Source of the DNA: Halichoerus grypus
Taxonomy: Eukaryota > Chordata > Mammalia > Carnivora > Phocidae
NCBI RefSeq assembly: GCF_964656455.1
Contig: NC_135716.1
Coordinates: forward strand, 106,858,389 to 106,922,388
Reading direction: 5' to 3'
Length of the DNA stretch: 64,000 nt
Made by a program: the position numbers and the translations under genes. Below the pieces are notes generated by a model. It worked only from the letters and a program-made list of their open reading frames with translations, had not been told where the DNA came from and made no database searches. Position 1 is the stretch's first letter; the number at the start of each line of letters is the position of its first letter. Below, one piece after another: positions 46,810 to 59,210 of this stretch.

Positions 46810-48005
46810 TTAGAACCCCATGTTGGGAAACTTAGATGGTATTTGCAAGACTCTGAAAGTGAGTACCTCCTTAAATTTTGTGCTATAGATGCCTCACTTA
46901 CCTCACTGTAATACTGGCCCTGAAAACAGCTGCAAATCAAAGAACTTATACTGTTCTGGAGGTACCAGCCAGCCTCAGGACCTAGGGATGTTCCCATGAA
47001 TGTTTAAACTTGGGTAGCAACTGGCAACCAGCAATAGGGACTCAGACGGCTTTGGATGGCACAGGTAGCCCCAGAACTTCAGCCTGGCTAACTGGGTGGG
47101 CTTGCCTGGTCATTACCTTAACTTAATAGCAATGCTACCACACATTATGTATTACTGGATTTTTTGGAATCATTAATCTGGTACCATTTTACCATTTATA
47201 TTATAAGAACACTTATCCTGCTACATGCATTGAGAACATTGTAATTAATTAGAAAAAAATAAGTTTGTTTTTAAATAAGTATATTGTAAGTAATCTTTAT
47301 TGGACAATCTCTTCCATAATTCTAACAGAGGTTAGAAGTTGTCATTATATAAATTTATTAATTAATTTTATGTATGTGTTAGAATAGACATTAATTTGAA
47401 GAAACTATTTGATTCTTTAAAGAAAATGCAAGTTTAAAATTCAGCAGAGGGAAAAAAAATTTAGAGAGGGAAAAATATACAGTGACATGTGATTAACTAA
47501 AAATCCTTTGTCAAAGAATATAAAAATTTAAGTAGAAGAGGGATTCTGAGCCTAAAATCTTGCCTTGTGGTCATTTAGTCATATGTAGACCTTGTAATTT
47601 TGGAAGTGGGGTGGGATCTTCTAACACATAATCAGTATTTATTTTAAAATAGTAACTTATATTGCTTATGGGAAGTCTTAAAGTCTAGTTATGATTTCAA
47701 AAGGAGAATTTTGGCCATCTCGATTTAAGAACACAAAGTATACCCTAATCAATAATTAAAATGTGGAATCATTGATTAGTTTTCATTGTCTTTATATGAG
47801 ATATGAACTCTGAAAAGCATCTCCTGAACATTTTTGGACTTTAATCCAATGGCTGGAAATAAGTTACTTTTCATAGCAGTGAACCCTCTTAAAGAATTAA
47901 TGTGTCACATTTTTCTATATTCCAACACTACTATAGATCAATTATTCTCTCTAATTTTAAGAATTACATAGTATAAATATTTGCTTGGAATCTGCCTTGT
48001 ACAGT
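46810..48005. other. Unique intron
   Basis: No exon or confident repeat is seen. 46810-47100 is less AT-rich; the rest is strongly AT-rich. Confidence 0.5.
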
Positions 48006-48009
48006 TTAA

Positions 48010-48300
48010 TTCATTACAAAATTAATGGCAGACCTACTATGTGCCTACCACTGTGAAAAGTGGTAGGGAAAGGGATAAACACTTTTCTTGCCCTGACAGC
48101 TTCACAGTCTTTCTCGCAGGCATTAAAGTCATTCACAATCAGGTGTTGCAGGTGTATTCCAACTATGGAATCTGGTCTCAGGATTCAAGGTTGGCCTCCC
48201 TGAGGAAACAGAATTTAAGTTAAAAATACAGATGGAGGAGGAAAAGAAGAAGAGGGATCCCACCAGAATGGAAAACATACTGGAAAGATTTGAGATGAGG
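48010..48300 (+). repeat. Ancient L3/CR1-like fragment
   Basis: The order is ctactatgtgcctaccactg, then tcttgccctgacagcttcac, then ggttggcctccctgaggaaa and agaatttaag. This resembles the ancient repeat pattern also seen at 10380. The family is uncertain. Confidence 0.35.
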
Positions 48301-49127
48301 GAGCATACTGAACCCAGGTACTGAAACAGCTTCAGTACTGCATGGCTTGGCTGAAGTGTAGAGTGTGAAAGTAAGTACCAAGTAATGAGACAGAAGAGGT
48401 CAGCAAAGACTAGTACATGTAACAATAACACTGATAATGATGAAGATGATATTAATAATTGCATTTATTGAAAAGTTCTGTAGTCTGGTGATTTCATTAA
48501 GAGAAGTGCATGTCATCAGGTTAAGAAAGCACACTCTGCTATACACTGTAATTTAGTTTTGTCACAGATTAGGTTCTCTCTTTGTGTGTATGTGTTTTCT
48601 TGGTGCTTCATTCTACACATAGACTAGTATTGTCAGAGATTTATTCTCCAGGCTGAAATATGTAATAAAATGTTAATTGACTAAAAAGAAGAAAAGTGTT
48701 AACTCTTGATTTCCTGAGGCTGTTACAAGAGAGCTTTGCTTTAATTATTTATTTCACACTGATCACAACTTTCTCCATATCCATGTGACACACAAATTAA
48801 ACTCGTTTGTAATTGTCAGCCATCAGCCCCATTACTTTTATTTTGCTCTTCTTTAGTTTGAAATTTTATAATGGTTAAGTGGTGGTTTTTTCTTTTTCTT
48901 TTTTCTTTATTGTTGATTAGGATGGCGTGTAGTTATCTAGTCAGGGTTTAAGTAGAACTGGAAAAAACTTCCCCTAAGTGTAAGATGTGTTTCTTTAGCT
49001 TTGTTAGCAAAAAGAAAGAAAACTTTCCCTTTAAGCTAGCTTCCTTATCTTTGAGGTGTTTTTTTTTTTTTTTTTTATGAAAGAAGACAATGAAACCAAA
49101 AAGAATGACCTATCAGTAGAAAGGTTG

Positions 49128-49365
49128 GTTAAGAGTGAGCTACAGAGACAAACTAATTGGTTTCAGTTATTGGTTCTGCCATTTACTAGCTGTTATGATC
49201 CTGAGTAAATTCCTTGATCTCTTCCTGCTTCCATTTCCTCTTCTGCAAAATGAGGATACTAATAGAATCTACCTGATACACTTGCTATTGGGATCAATTT
49301 GCATAGTATACTTACAACAGTGCCTGGCATATATATAGTCCTCAACAAGTGTTATTGAATCTCAT
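49128..49365 (+). repeat. MIR, sense, nearly full length
   Basis: Clear MIR text: ggttctgccatttactagct, gatcctgagtaaattccttg, catttcctcttctgcaaaat, then acagtgcctggcatatatat and tcaacaagtgttattga. This is the best-preserved MIR in the window. Confidence 0.82.
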
Positions 49366-50321
49366 TATTAGCATTGAAACATTGATGGAGGTCTGTTTCT
49401 GTTACTACGCACGTAGGTATGTCCATCATGACAGTGGACACAGAACAGCATAACTAAATATGGAAAGAACATGGAGAGGTAATGAGCAGGAAGATATTAA
49501 GAACAGTAATGAAAAACAGAGCATTTCCTATATTGCCCAGAAATATCCTGGCAGCAGATTGTGTGTGTGTTGGGAGGAGTGTGTGTGAGAGACAGAAAGA
49601 GATAAGAAGAAACAGAAAAAGACACCAGCTTTTTTGAACCCTGACTAATATATGCATAAAGTAGGAATGAATTATCTTTCTGTGATTTTTTTTTTTTTGC
49701 CACATATTCCTTTCTCCAAAAATCCTTCAACATGATGCCTTGGACCTGCCCAGTTTCATCAGTCTATAGGTCTGCGTTGACATGGGGACTCTAACGCTGG
49801 CTGATTCTTCCTATGTGAGTCCCTGCAGGGTATGGAGTACTAACCTAAAATGTGCCCCTGTCTTAGGATGGCTTGAGAATGAGATATTTTCTCTCCATAT
49901 TTGACAAGGAAGTTTCTCTTTGAAGATGTCATTCATATGGATTGCATATTAGTCTACGGATATTGAGAAGGGATTCAAAAGATCTGGAACCAAACTGATT
50001 TGTTTATACAGAAATTCTTTGGATAATCATAATATTAAACTGGAATTGTATGATGTATTGTAGGTCAATAAGTACTTATATAATAAAGCAGATGTGTGTT
50101 AAGACTATGTCTATAAAAACAGAATATGTATATTTTAAAAGATATTAATGAAGCATATTACTGTATTTGCAAATAAGAAGTATCTTTGCATATGGGAAAA
50201 TAGAATGCTCTGAACAAAAGAAATCAGCTAAATTGTCTTTAGAGCCTAATAGTATATTTTACCTTTGCAAAACATTTATTTGGTGCTCATAGCAAATAAA
50301 TATGCGAGTTTTGCTGTTTTC

Positions 50322-50468
50322 CGAATGGGCATACAATGGCAGCTGTCTTTCTAATCGTTCCCCTATTCAAACACTAATCGGTGGAACCTACGTAGAATGC
50401 TAGACGACTGAATAGGTAGACAATGGCAGCAGCGGTTTTAATCACAGTTCTATTCAAGCACTAATCGG
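50322..50468. repeat. Two 60-bp imperfect copies, candidate conserved non-coding element
   Basis: Copy A (50322-50381) and copy B (50409-50468) align over 60 bases without a gap at 44 identities (73%), with an 87-bp period. Shared cores are acaatggcagc, tattcaa and cactaatcgg. The block keeps several CpGs (tccga, atcgt, atcgg, tacgt, gacga, agcgg, atcgg) in a CpG-poor region, and it is not a transposon type I recognise. ACAATGG fits the SOX core and TAATC fits OTX/PITX-type homeodomains, so an enhancer role is plausible, but that is inference. Confidence 0.65.
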
Positions 50469-51309
50469 AGTGATGATTAAGGGACATTAGAGGGAGCACT
50501 TTGACATCTGATCCTTTGAACTGATGTCTGTGCAGGCTGCACTCCACAGAGCTCACTTGGCCAGACTGATTTCCTTAAATAAAGTGCTGTGATTTGCAAT
50601 GTAGGAAATATTACATTAGAGCCTATTGAAATGATTAGGAATTGAGGAGCTTTTCTTTCAGTGGGGATTTGGTGTATGCTGTATCCTCACAAAACTCAGA
50701 ACATTAATGTTTCATACATTACTCTGAGTATCAGGGACCATTGAAAAATCGCATGAAAAAGACTCTTGTAGTCACATACTCAAAATTGAGTATGGATGGA
50801 AATATAGAACTCTGCTGTCATAGTCCTCAATTATGGAAATTTATGAATTTAAAAATATTTGGATTTTCATATAACCCAATCAAGATCAGCACATCCTAAC
50901 TGCATTGCATTTCTTATTTTCTTTAAACCAGCATATTTTTAGTGTTCTGTCTCTTGAGTTACATTAACATCAACCCCCCCCCAAAAATGTGTTATACCCT
51001 TTCTGCATTGGTCATGCTTTGGATTCAATCATTTTTAATAAGATAGAATGGAATTTTTCTCTTTTTTTTCTTTCAGAATTTTTAATATCAATTTAGATTT
51101 TACTGACCTGTTGTCTAGAACATTTCATGTGATTGATCCTGAAAACATTAATATCTATTTAACATTTGCAGATTGGCTCCATGCTTAAAATTTCAACATC
51201 AACATTTGAATACATCATTCCAATTATCTTTATATATCTATCTTTAAAATGTATTTATATAATGTATAACACATAGGAGAAAAAAAAACTTTTCTTCTAC
51301 CCTCTTATT

Positions 51310-51850
51310 TCAGTTAATGAGGTCTGTGAATTAAACTGGCAAAAGACATTAATAGAAGAAAAGGTATATATGTTTTGGTTGACGTTGATATTTTATTTTT
51401 ATGTGCATGGAGTCCTTCACAGAAAAGAAGTGAAGACCCAACGATGCTTCTAGACCCAGCAGCTTATATACCATTTTAACAAAGGATGATAAATTGTGGA
51501 GAAGTAGCAAGACAAGGAAAAAGGGTTTTGGGCATCTAGGGGTGGTTAATTGTGGGAAGGTAAATATATGGGGACAACTAACAGAAAATTAAAGTTATTT
51601 TAGTAAGGTTTGTTTGTGCATCTCAATGCTGACTTTCTGTCTCCAGTGATAATGGTTCTTCTGGTACAGGAGAGGGGAGGAGGAATACTTTCACAAAGGG
51701 AAATTTATGTCCTGCTTTTACGCAGGTAGGAGGAGAGAGGATAGTGTTTGCTTTTTCTTAATTGCCTTCAGCTCAAAATAATTTTTATGCTGAAGTGGCA
51801 AATTGTGGAATAGCATATTCTGATCTCCTTCATGTACAGACTCTTAGGAT
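51310..51850. repeat. Possible ancient LTR, family unknown
   Basis: The passage with atggagtccttcacagaaaa, agacccagcagcttatatac and later caggagaggggaggaggaat has the look of an old ERVL/MER-type LTR, without clear ends. Low confidence. Confidence 0.3.
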
Positions 51851-52460
51851 TGAGTCCTCTGTATTTCTTATGTTCCTTAGTTAAAGGATTCTTTTCTATG
51901 AGAAATGAAAGATTTTATCATAAATTCTGGGATAAATATGATTGCGGTGTATACTTGTGAAGGTGTCTGCCCCCCTCAGATTCACAGATGTGTAGGTATG
52001 GGCTCTTGAAGCTATATTTGTACCACCTGACTCAGACCTCAAATCTGGTGGCCTGAATCTGATTGAGAAAACTGACCAAAGCCAGGAGAAGCAGATTCTC
52101 TCCCAGAAATCGGGGGTAAGAGATTTTATTTCATTCTGAGCTGTTTGAGCAGGAGACAAAAAATTGAAACTTGGGTGTTGCAGGGTGGACATTTTCCACC
52201 TGCCATGTGTATTTAAAAAAGTCAGTCTGAAGAAAGAGTAGAGGCAGATGTCGAAAAAAAAATCTGCCTGGGTTACACATGGCTTTTTATGGGGAGGGTT
52301 TTGCAACTTTATGTTTTGTGAAATATTCTTATATCCCGATATAGTCTCCTTTTTTGGCTTAAACTATCTAAAGCTGGTTTTAGATATAGACAACCAAAAA
52401 AATCCTAAGAAGCACAGTGGCATATTTCAAATTCTAATGACTTAGAAAAAAAAGTGTTTA

Positions 52461-52514
52461 TTTTTAGGGAATATGGTAAAATTATAATTTTTAGGGAATA
52501 TGGTAAAATTATAA
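52461..52514. repeat. Perfect tandem duplication of 27 bp
   Basis: The unit beginning tttttagggaatatggtaaa occurs at 52461-52487 and 52488-52514 with no mismatch. The identity suggests a very recent event. Confidence 0.95.
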
Positions 52515-52569
52515 TTAAGTAGGAAAAGAAAAATAGAGTAAGGAATAAGAATAGTTAAATTTTATATTG

Positions 52570-52830
52570 TGTGAGACAGTAGAGTGTAATGTAATCAGCT
52601 CCTGCTTAGAGACAGACTGCCTGGGTGCAAATCATGTCTCTGCATTTACTAACTTGACCTTGGATACAGTTCTTCACCCCTATCAGCTAGCTTCAGTTTC
52701 CTTTAGTGAAAAATGGAAATAATAATAATTATAGCAATCTAATTAAATTATTTTGAGAATTAAATGAAGTAATGAATTTAGAGAGGGCATAATACAAAGC
52801 TTGGCAAATAGTAAATGCTCACTAAATGGT
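52570..52830 (+). repeat. MIR, sense, nearly full length
   Basis: MIR order: gactgcctgggtgcaaatca, actaacttgaccttggatac, cttcagtttcctttagtgaa, aatggaaataataataatta, then aagcttggcaaatagtaaat and gctcactaaatggta. Confidence 0.8.
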
Positions 52831-54312
52831 ATTTTATTTTATTTTTCCTTGAATATGGGAAATGTCTCATGTTTCAGATGATAAAGCATTTGTCTAAGAT
52901 TTCTTTGAAGACTTTTACATCATTTAGTAATGATTTGCAAATATTAAAAGTTGAGTAAAGTGATACTACATTTATTTATTCTAAGTGTGTTTTTTTTTTT
53001 TTTTAAATGTCATATTTTTGTTTGGGAAACAAATCCAGGTTATTATATCTACATGAATTTCTTGATTAAATAGACTATCATAGGGCTGCTTAGTCTTTTT
53101 TATTCTCTAAGAAACAAAACTTACACAGATACAGTATTTTTAGTTTGTTTCCATGTTACATGAAATAATTGTAGTTGGTTACTTTGGATTCCTTCCTTTT
53201 TTTTTTTTTTTTTTTCCCCCTGAGCTCCAATAAGAATACAGGTAGTATTTGTGGTAAGATTTTGCCCTTATTATCTATTGGTTTACCTGTTTTTATCAGT
53301 TTGTTTTTAGGTTTATTATGTTTTCTTTTAAATAATCTCTCATGTTTTTGAGAATTGAAATGTATATACTGCTATCTTTACCTATCTATCTCCATGTCTT
53401 TATCTCTAGCTCATACATCTGCATGACTTCTTTTTTCAGTGATACTTTCTGGCTTTAAAGCTAGCAGTTTTGTAAACTACCAGTCAACAAGTAATCTACC
53501 CAAATCATGTCCTCTACAGCACTACCTAAGAAAGTTTGGCAGTGTTGTTGTTTTTCTTTTATATATTTAGAATAAATTTTCTAGACTCTGGCTATATTTT
53601 GGTTTAATAGGGGAGGATTTATAAAAAGGGGTTAAAAGGAAGAGGGCCTACGGGTCCAGCAAGGAGAACAGAGGTTTGAATGTAGACTATGCACAGTATT
53701 TGGAGGAGGCAAAAAACAAATAGATAATTCAGGTTTAAGGAGGGATTCATGTCTGAGAGCAATAGAAAAAGAGTTTTGGAAGGAATGGTATAGATGAAAA
53801 TGTCTAGAAAGAAGATAAGATTCAGATTGTGTAAAAACTTAAATATGATTAAATATGAGGGATTTGGAATCTTTTTCTTAGGGCAATAAATGCATGATTT
53901 TGACTAGGATTTTATTATCGTAAAAGTAATATTTTAAATTTAATGAGTAATCTTTAGAATATTAATTTGGAACCTGCTTGTTTGTTAGGGGCATCAGTAA
54001 AGGTGGAAGATCTGGGAAAAGAGAAAATGGAATTAAGGGTTCTTCAGACCTTGTGAAAAGTCTAGAAAATACGAGCTATGGTGCCACTTGGCCCATTGTT
54101 CTCCCAGCTGGGATAGTTTCTGGCACATAGTAAGCGCTCAAAGATATAGCTACTATTTTTGTTCTTGATAGATTTTGTTATTATTGTTGCTATTTTTGTT
54201 ATTATTGTTCTTATTTAGACATCTCGTGATAGAGCATTTTTTGGTCCAATTATTGACAATCTTATACCTTCTATGGTTTTGGCCACATCATAATTACCTC
54301 TAGGCTAATATT
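52831..54312. other. Unique and ancient-repeat intron
   Basis: It contains T-tracts at 52989-53004 and 53197-53215. A G/A-rich section (53605-53900) resembles ancient CR1-like remains. A short L2/MIR-like end, tctggcacatagtaagcgct, lies near 54119-54139. No exon is seen. Confidence 0.4.
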
Positions 54313-54327
54313 AAAAAGGAAGCAAGT

Positions 54328-54526
54328 TGGGCGCCTAGGTGGCTCAGTTGGTTAAGCAACTGCCTTCGGCTCAGGTCATGATCCTGGAGTCCTGGGATCG
54401 AGTCCCGCATCAGGCTCCCTGCTCAGCAGGGAGTCTGCTTTTCCCTCTGACCCTCCCCCCTCTCATGCTCCCTCTATCTCATTCTCTCTCTCAAATAAAT
54501 AAATAAAATCTTAAAAAAAAAAAAAA
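54328..54526 (+). mobile_element. Can-SINE, sense
   Basis: Young-type copy, gggcgcctaggtggctcagt to aataaataaaatctt and poly(A). The 15-bp duplication aaaaaggaagcaagt at 54313-54327 and 54527-54541 is perfect. Confidence 0.95.
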
Positions 54527-54799
54527 AAAAAGGAAGCAAGTAGAAGAGAAGGTAACTTCAGCTCAACCCAGAAACAGGCTGAAAGAATTTACCAGGCCTC
54601 AGACTTTTGGATATATATTGGACAAGTTATCTGCTTGCTAGGTTTAGGCTTTATCAGATGTACTAAGTTTTTTCTTTTTTTCATTAAATATCTTACCCTT
54701 TCTCGCAGTTTTTTCACTACCAGTGTTCTTTTGAATAGTCCTGTTTATCTTCCATAAAACAACATTATTTCTTCTTGATGCATTCATCTTATACCTTCT

Positions 54800-54896
54800 T
54801 TTTTTTTTTTTTAAGATTTATTTATTTGAGAGAGAGAGAGAGCATGAGCATGAGTGGGAGGGGCAGAGGGAGAAGGAGAGGGAATCCAAAGCAGAC
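54800..54896 (-). mobile_element. Can-SINE tail half, antisense, truncated
   Basis: Only the 3' half is present: the antisense poly(A), aagatttatttatttgagag and the GA-rich body, stopping at gcagac. The head that should follow is absent. A short tcttata on either side (54787-54793 and 54897-54903) may be its target duplication. Confidence 0.85.
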
Positions 54897-54903
54897 TCTT
54901 ATA

Positions 54904-55107
54904 GGGCACCTGAGTGGCTCAGTTGGCTAAGCATCAGACTCTTGACTCTTGATTTCAGCTCGGGTCATAATCTCAGGGCTGTGAGATTGAGCCCTATGTT
55001 GGGCTTCACACTGGGCCTGGAGCCTGATTAAGATTCTTTCTCTCCCTCTCCCCCAATAAATAAACAAACAAATAAATAAATGAATAAATAAACAAACAAA
55101 TAAATGT
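54904..55107 (+). mobile_element. Can-SINE, sense, adjacent to the truncated copy
   Basis: The head is gggcacctgagtggctcagt, of the older subtype, with a long (AAAT/AAAC)n tail. Likely duplication gactcttata at 54894-54903 and gaatcttata at 55108-55117. It landed at the edge of the antisense SINE. Confidence 0.9.
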
Positions 55108-55117
55108 GAATCTTATA

Positions 55118-56930
55118 AGTAGGCCTTTGGGAAAGAAAAATAGACATCACTGTCTAGTTTAAATTATCAAATCTGCACTACTGTCAAAACAGTTTTAATA
55201 CTCGTCATAATATATGCTTAATGAATATATACATGAAATCTTTAATCCCAAGTGCAGAATATATTTGACAAATATTATGTAGCAATCATTCTTAATTTTG
55301 ATTCAACATAATGTGCCATATTATAGTTCTATGAATTTGCAATGGTCTACATCTAATGTTTGATTTTATTTGTTTTTCTAATTTTTACTTGATTTTTTTC
55401 GAATACATTCATTTTTTACTAGTAATTTTTAATCATTCCCCCTTTTTAAATCATGTATTTGTTTTTGAAAATATCAAGCAAAACTTTTATCTCTGTTTTA
55501 TTCTTCAGCTTTATATCTGTTTACTATTACCCACATGACTGTAAGCAGTACTTTCTAAACCAAAAAATAAGTAAGTTAAAAGAAAATACTCTTCATGACA
55601 GCATTGTACTGTCTACTCTTTTTAACATAGGACACTAATAAGAATTCCTTCCCTTTCTGTCTCTTTTATACACCTTCGTTTCATTGTGTTTCCATTCACT
55701 GGTAAACACTAGCAAAGATATAAATAACAAAAATATGTTCCACTGTTAATACCCGTATTTGTGACAATTTAACCTTGCCCTCCCCCCCAGTTTTTCTCTG
55801 GTAGATTAAATGATATACCTCCTAGATTTTCATCATTATGGGAGATAGTAGACATTCTAACTATTTTATGAGATCACATTTTAAAACATCTTATTTACTC
55901 CTAGAAAACAATTATAAGGAGATGTGCAATCATTAACATGCTTAAGTCAAAAGTGTGAAAGAAATAAGCAAACATAAACAAAAAAATAAACCTAATGTAG
56001 GACATAAGACATTAGGAACTTTTCTCAAACAATAAAATAAAACAGATATCTATAATAAAAACCAATCCACAAAGGGAATTATACACAAAATAAATAAAAA
56101 TGTTTAAATATGTAAATTCCAGTAAATATGGGACATATTATTTATAACCACTCACCTCCTCAATGCACAACAGTAATACAAATGGCAAACTAGGAACTGA
56201 ATTTCACAACTGAAACAACAGACAAAATTGGATATGAATAACCATTTTTTGTAGAAGTGTATCTAATCTAAGACACTGAACCAAGAAACAGATAATAAAA
56301 TTATAGCTCCTCCCCTCAAAAAATCATACTATGTGGATCATTGGAAAGAAAGCACTACTCTAAAAATATTTAATGATAGAAAAGAAAATGGTCTTTTCAA
56401 ACAAGAAAACCTACAATGTAAAAAAGGACTTCAAAAGGAGATAAGAATAATATATATATTTTTAAAAGCTGACGTGTTTTTTGAGATAAAATGGAGCTAA
56501 ATAAGATGAGGATGGGGTGAGGGAAAGAATAATGGGGAAGATACTTATAGAAAAGTAAAATGCAGTAATAGGTATAAAAATCTCCTTTGAATGCATTAGA
56601 CAACAGGACTGACACTACAGATGGAAAAACGAATTTACTAATATCAAAGATCAATTTGACATTATTTCTCAAAATACACTGCAAAAAATAAATGTAAAAT
56701 AAACTAACAGAAAATAATATACATTATGTTCTAGTAAGGGAAATCCAATCTATGCAGATGGAGCTCTGGAAAGAGAGAAACAGAACAAATAATGCAGAAA
56801 CAGTAAGGGAGTATAGTAAAAGAAGATGCTCCTCAGCTGGGGGAAAAAAAAAAAGCATTTCCTGTAAGTGAAAAGACATATGATGTTTTCTGCAAAATTA
56901 GTGGGAAAATTTCATAGAATTTTTAAAAAA
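55118..56930. other. Unique AT-rich intron
   Basis: No gene is seen. From about 55900 the + strand becomes A-rich, which may be heavily decayed L1 sequence leading into the L1M at 56930. Frames here are short and low in complexity. Confidence 0.45.
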
Positions 56931-57560
56931 TGAATTCAGTGACTGTAAAATAAAAGTGTGATAAATTCAACCTAATTAAAATTAAGAACATCTGTTCAAC
57001 AAAACATAAAAAGAATGAAAAGATAAGCCACAGATTGAAACATACATAACCAACAAATTATTTCATTGGTGATATAGAAAAGACTCTTTAATATTATAAG
57101 AAAAAGACAATCCAACACAACAATTGGCAAAAGACATGAAGAGGCATGGACAGATGAGGAAACATGCATGGCCTTATGCATAAAATGATAGTCAAACTCA
57201 TTAGATTCTTCCCTCAAAAATAACTAGGGAAAAGGCAAATTAAGAATGTATCAAGATAAAATTTTACGCATTGTATGGACCAAAATTAAAAGGCTGACAA
57301 TGTAATGTTAGAGACAATGTGGATTTACAGGACTTCTAAAATATTGCTTTGCAATTATAAATGGCATATACAATTTGACATTATTTTGTAATGGTGTACT
57401 TTTGCAGCCCCTCTCACCCAGTTTATACCCTGGAGAATCTTATGCACATGTGTATCAGGAGAAATGTATAAAAATAAATGAAAGTGATGTCACAATAGTA
57501 AATGATTCAAAACAATGTAAGTATTCATGGATAGAACAACATATAGGTACTAATATTCTT
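56930..57560 (+). mobile_element. Old L1M, sense, ORF2 3' part
   Basis: Segments such as aagaacatctgttcaacaaa, aaaagataagccacagattg, acaattggcaaaagacatga and gagaatcttatgcacatgtg follow the ORF2 C-terminal order of old L1M elements. Many indels. Confidence 0.6.
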
Positions 57561-57648
57561 TTTTTAATTTAAATTCATTAACATATAGTGTATCATTAGT
57601 TTCAGAGGTAGAGTTCAGTGATTCATCAGTCTTATATAATAACCAGTG
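57561..57648 (-). mobile_element. L1 3' end, 88 bp, antisense
   Basis: T-rich start, then attcattaacatatagtgta and tagagttcagtgattcatca. The duplication taggtactaatattctt (57544-57560) pairs with taggtactatattctt (57649-57664), differing by one deleted A. Confidence 0.88.
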
Positions 57649-57664
57649 TAGGTACTATATTCTT

Positions 57665-58426
57665 ATTACTATTAAATTATTGACTTTTAAAATATGAACA
57701 ATGTCAGTTTAAGTATAGCTATTAAATATTAAAGATACTTTTTTTTACAATAAAGGAATTTTTCATACCAAATCATTGCAGAAAACAGAAGAAAATATAG
57801 CATAGTATATGCAATACATGGTAGAAAATAGTGAAAAGATTTTAAAGCCAACACTAAGGAACTTAACACTTGATGGAAAACAAGTTTATCATTTATGATC
57901 ACAAATTTAAGTGGTTTGCATTCATCAATAATTTTTCACCTTTAATTATAATTAAACTCAAACACATACTATTTAGGATAAACAAACCAGAAACAAACTG
58001 AGAACTGGATTAAAGATGAACACATGGACAAAAATATATTAAATAAGCCAATAAAGATAACATAGCCACAATCATATGCTAATAGATAAAGTAAAATACA
58101 AAGCGAAAAATTAAATTGAAAGAGTTTCAGCACATGATAATAGATACAGTAACTTAATTTAAACGCTACCTCTTCAGAGACCATCTCACGTAAATTCCCT
58201 GTCCAGTAACCTCCTCTCACTTCCTTCTACTTTATATTTACAGTACTGAAAATTGTAACTATTTTTTTATTGTTCATCTTCCCTAATTAGGTTGCATCTA
58301 CCATGTGATCCATCCTATTTAAAAAGAGACTTGATAGTAATATTTAAATAATATAAGTAACAAGTTTAAATTTAATATATGCCAACATGATATCCCATGA
58401 TTAGGGGACATACTTTACTTTTTCTT
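57665..58426. other. Unique AT-rich intron
   Basis: No gene, exon signal or confident repeat is seen. Confidence 0.5.
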
Positions 58427-58440
58427 GCTCTTAGGACTTT

Positions 58441-59210
58441 TTTTTTAAAAATTTTTATTGTTATGTTAATCACAATACATTACATCATTAGTTTTTGATG
58501 TAGTGTTCCATGATTCATTGTTTGTGCATAACACCCAGTGCTCCATGCAGAACATGCCCTCTTTAATACCCATCACCAGACTAACCCATTCTCCCACTCC
58601 CCTCTCCTCTAGAACCCTCAGTTTGTTTTTCAGAGTCCATCATCTCTCATGGTTCGTCTCCCCCTCCAGTTTCCCCCCTTTCATTCTTCCCCTCCTGCTA
58701 TGTTCTTCTTCTTCTTCTTTTTTTTTTCTTAACATATATTGTATTATTTGTTTCAGAGGTACAGATCTGTGATTCAACAGTCTTGCACAATTCACAGCAC
58801 TCACCATAGCACATACCCTTCCCAATGTCTATCACCCAGCCACCCCATCCCTCCCACCACCCCCCACTCCAGCAACCCTCAGTTTGTTCCCTGAGATTAA
58901 GAATTCCTCATATCAATGAGGTCATACGATACATGTCTTTCTCTGATTGACTTATTTCACTCAGCATAACACCCTCCAGTTCCATCCACATCGTTGCAAA
59001 TGGCAAGATCTCATTCCTTTTGATGGCTGCATAATATTCCATTGTGTATATATACCACATCTTCTTTATCCATTCATCTGTCGATGGACATCTTGGCTCT
59101 TTCCACAGTTTGGCTATTGTGGACATTGCTCCTATAAACATTGGGGTGCACATACCCCTTCGGAAATGTGAGACAGGAGTCCATCAAAATCCTAAAGGAG
59201 AACACAGGCA
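58441..59210 (-). mobile_element. L1 3' end, 770 bp, with inverted 5' end (twin priming)
   Basis: Most of it is antisense L1: T-rich tail, ttatgttaatcacaatacat, the 3'UTR with a T-tract near 58718, and antisense ORF2 to ggggtgcacatacccctt. At about 59163 the orientation flips: 59164-59210 (gacaggagtccatcaaaatc and on) is ORF2 sequence in the sense direction, from further upstream in L1. The 14-bp duplication gctcttaggacttt at 58427-58440 and 59211-59224 encloses the whole, so it was one event. Confidence 0.93.

Noticed and set aside
48129..48464. 111-codon minus-strand frame with hydrophobic stretches
   Set aside because: It is the reverse of an ancient repeat and adjoining A/G-rich DNA; the hydrophobicity comes from T-rich codons.
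51896..52306. 136-codon minus-strand frame
   Set aside because: No start context, splice sites or domain; it lies in unique or ancient-repeat DNA. Likely a chance frame.
52989..53004. T-tract suspected to be an antisense SINE tail
   Set aside because: The flanks contain no SINE body or duplication.
53160..53225. Long T-tract as the tail of another retro-insertion
   Set aside because: No matching target duplication or recognisable body was found on either side, unlike the insertion at 43105.
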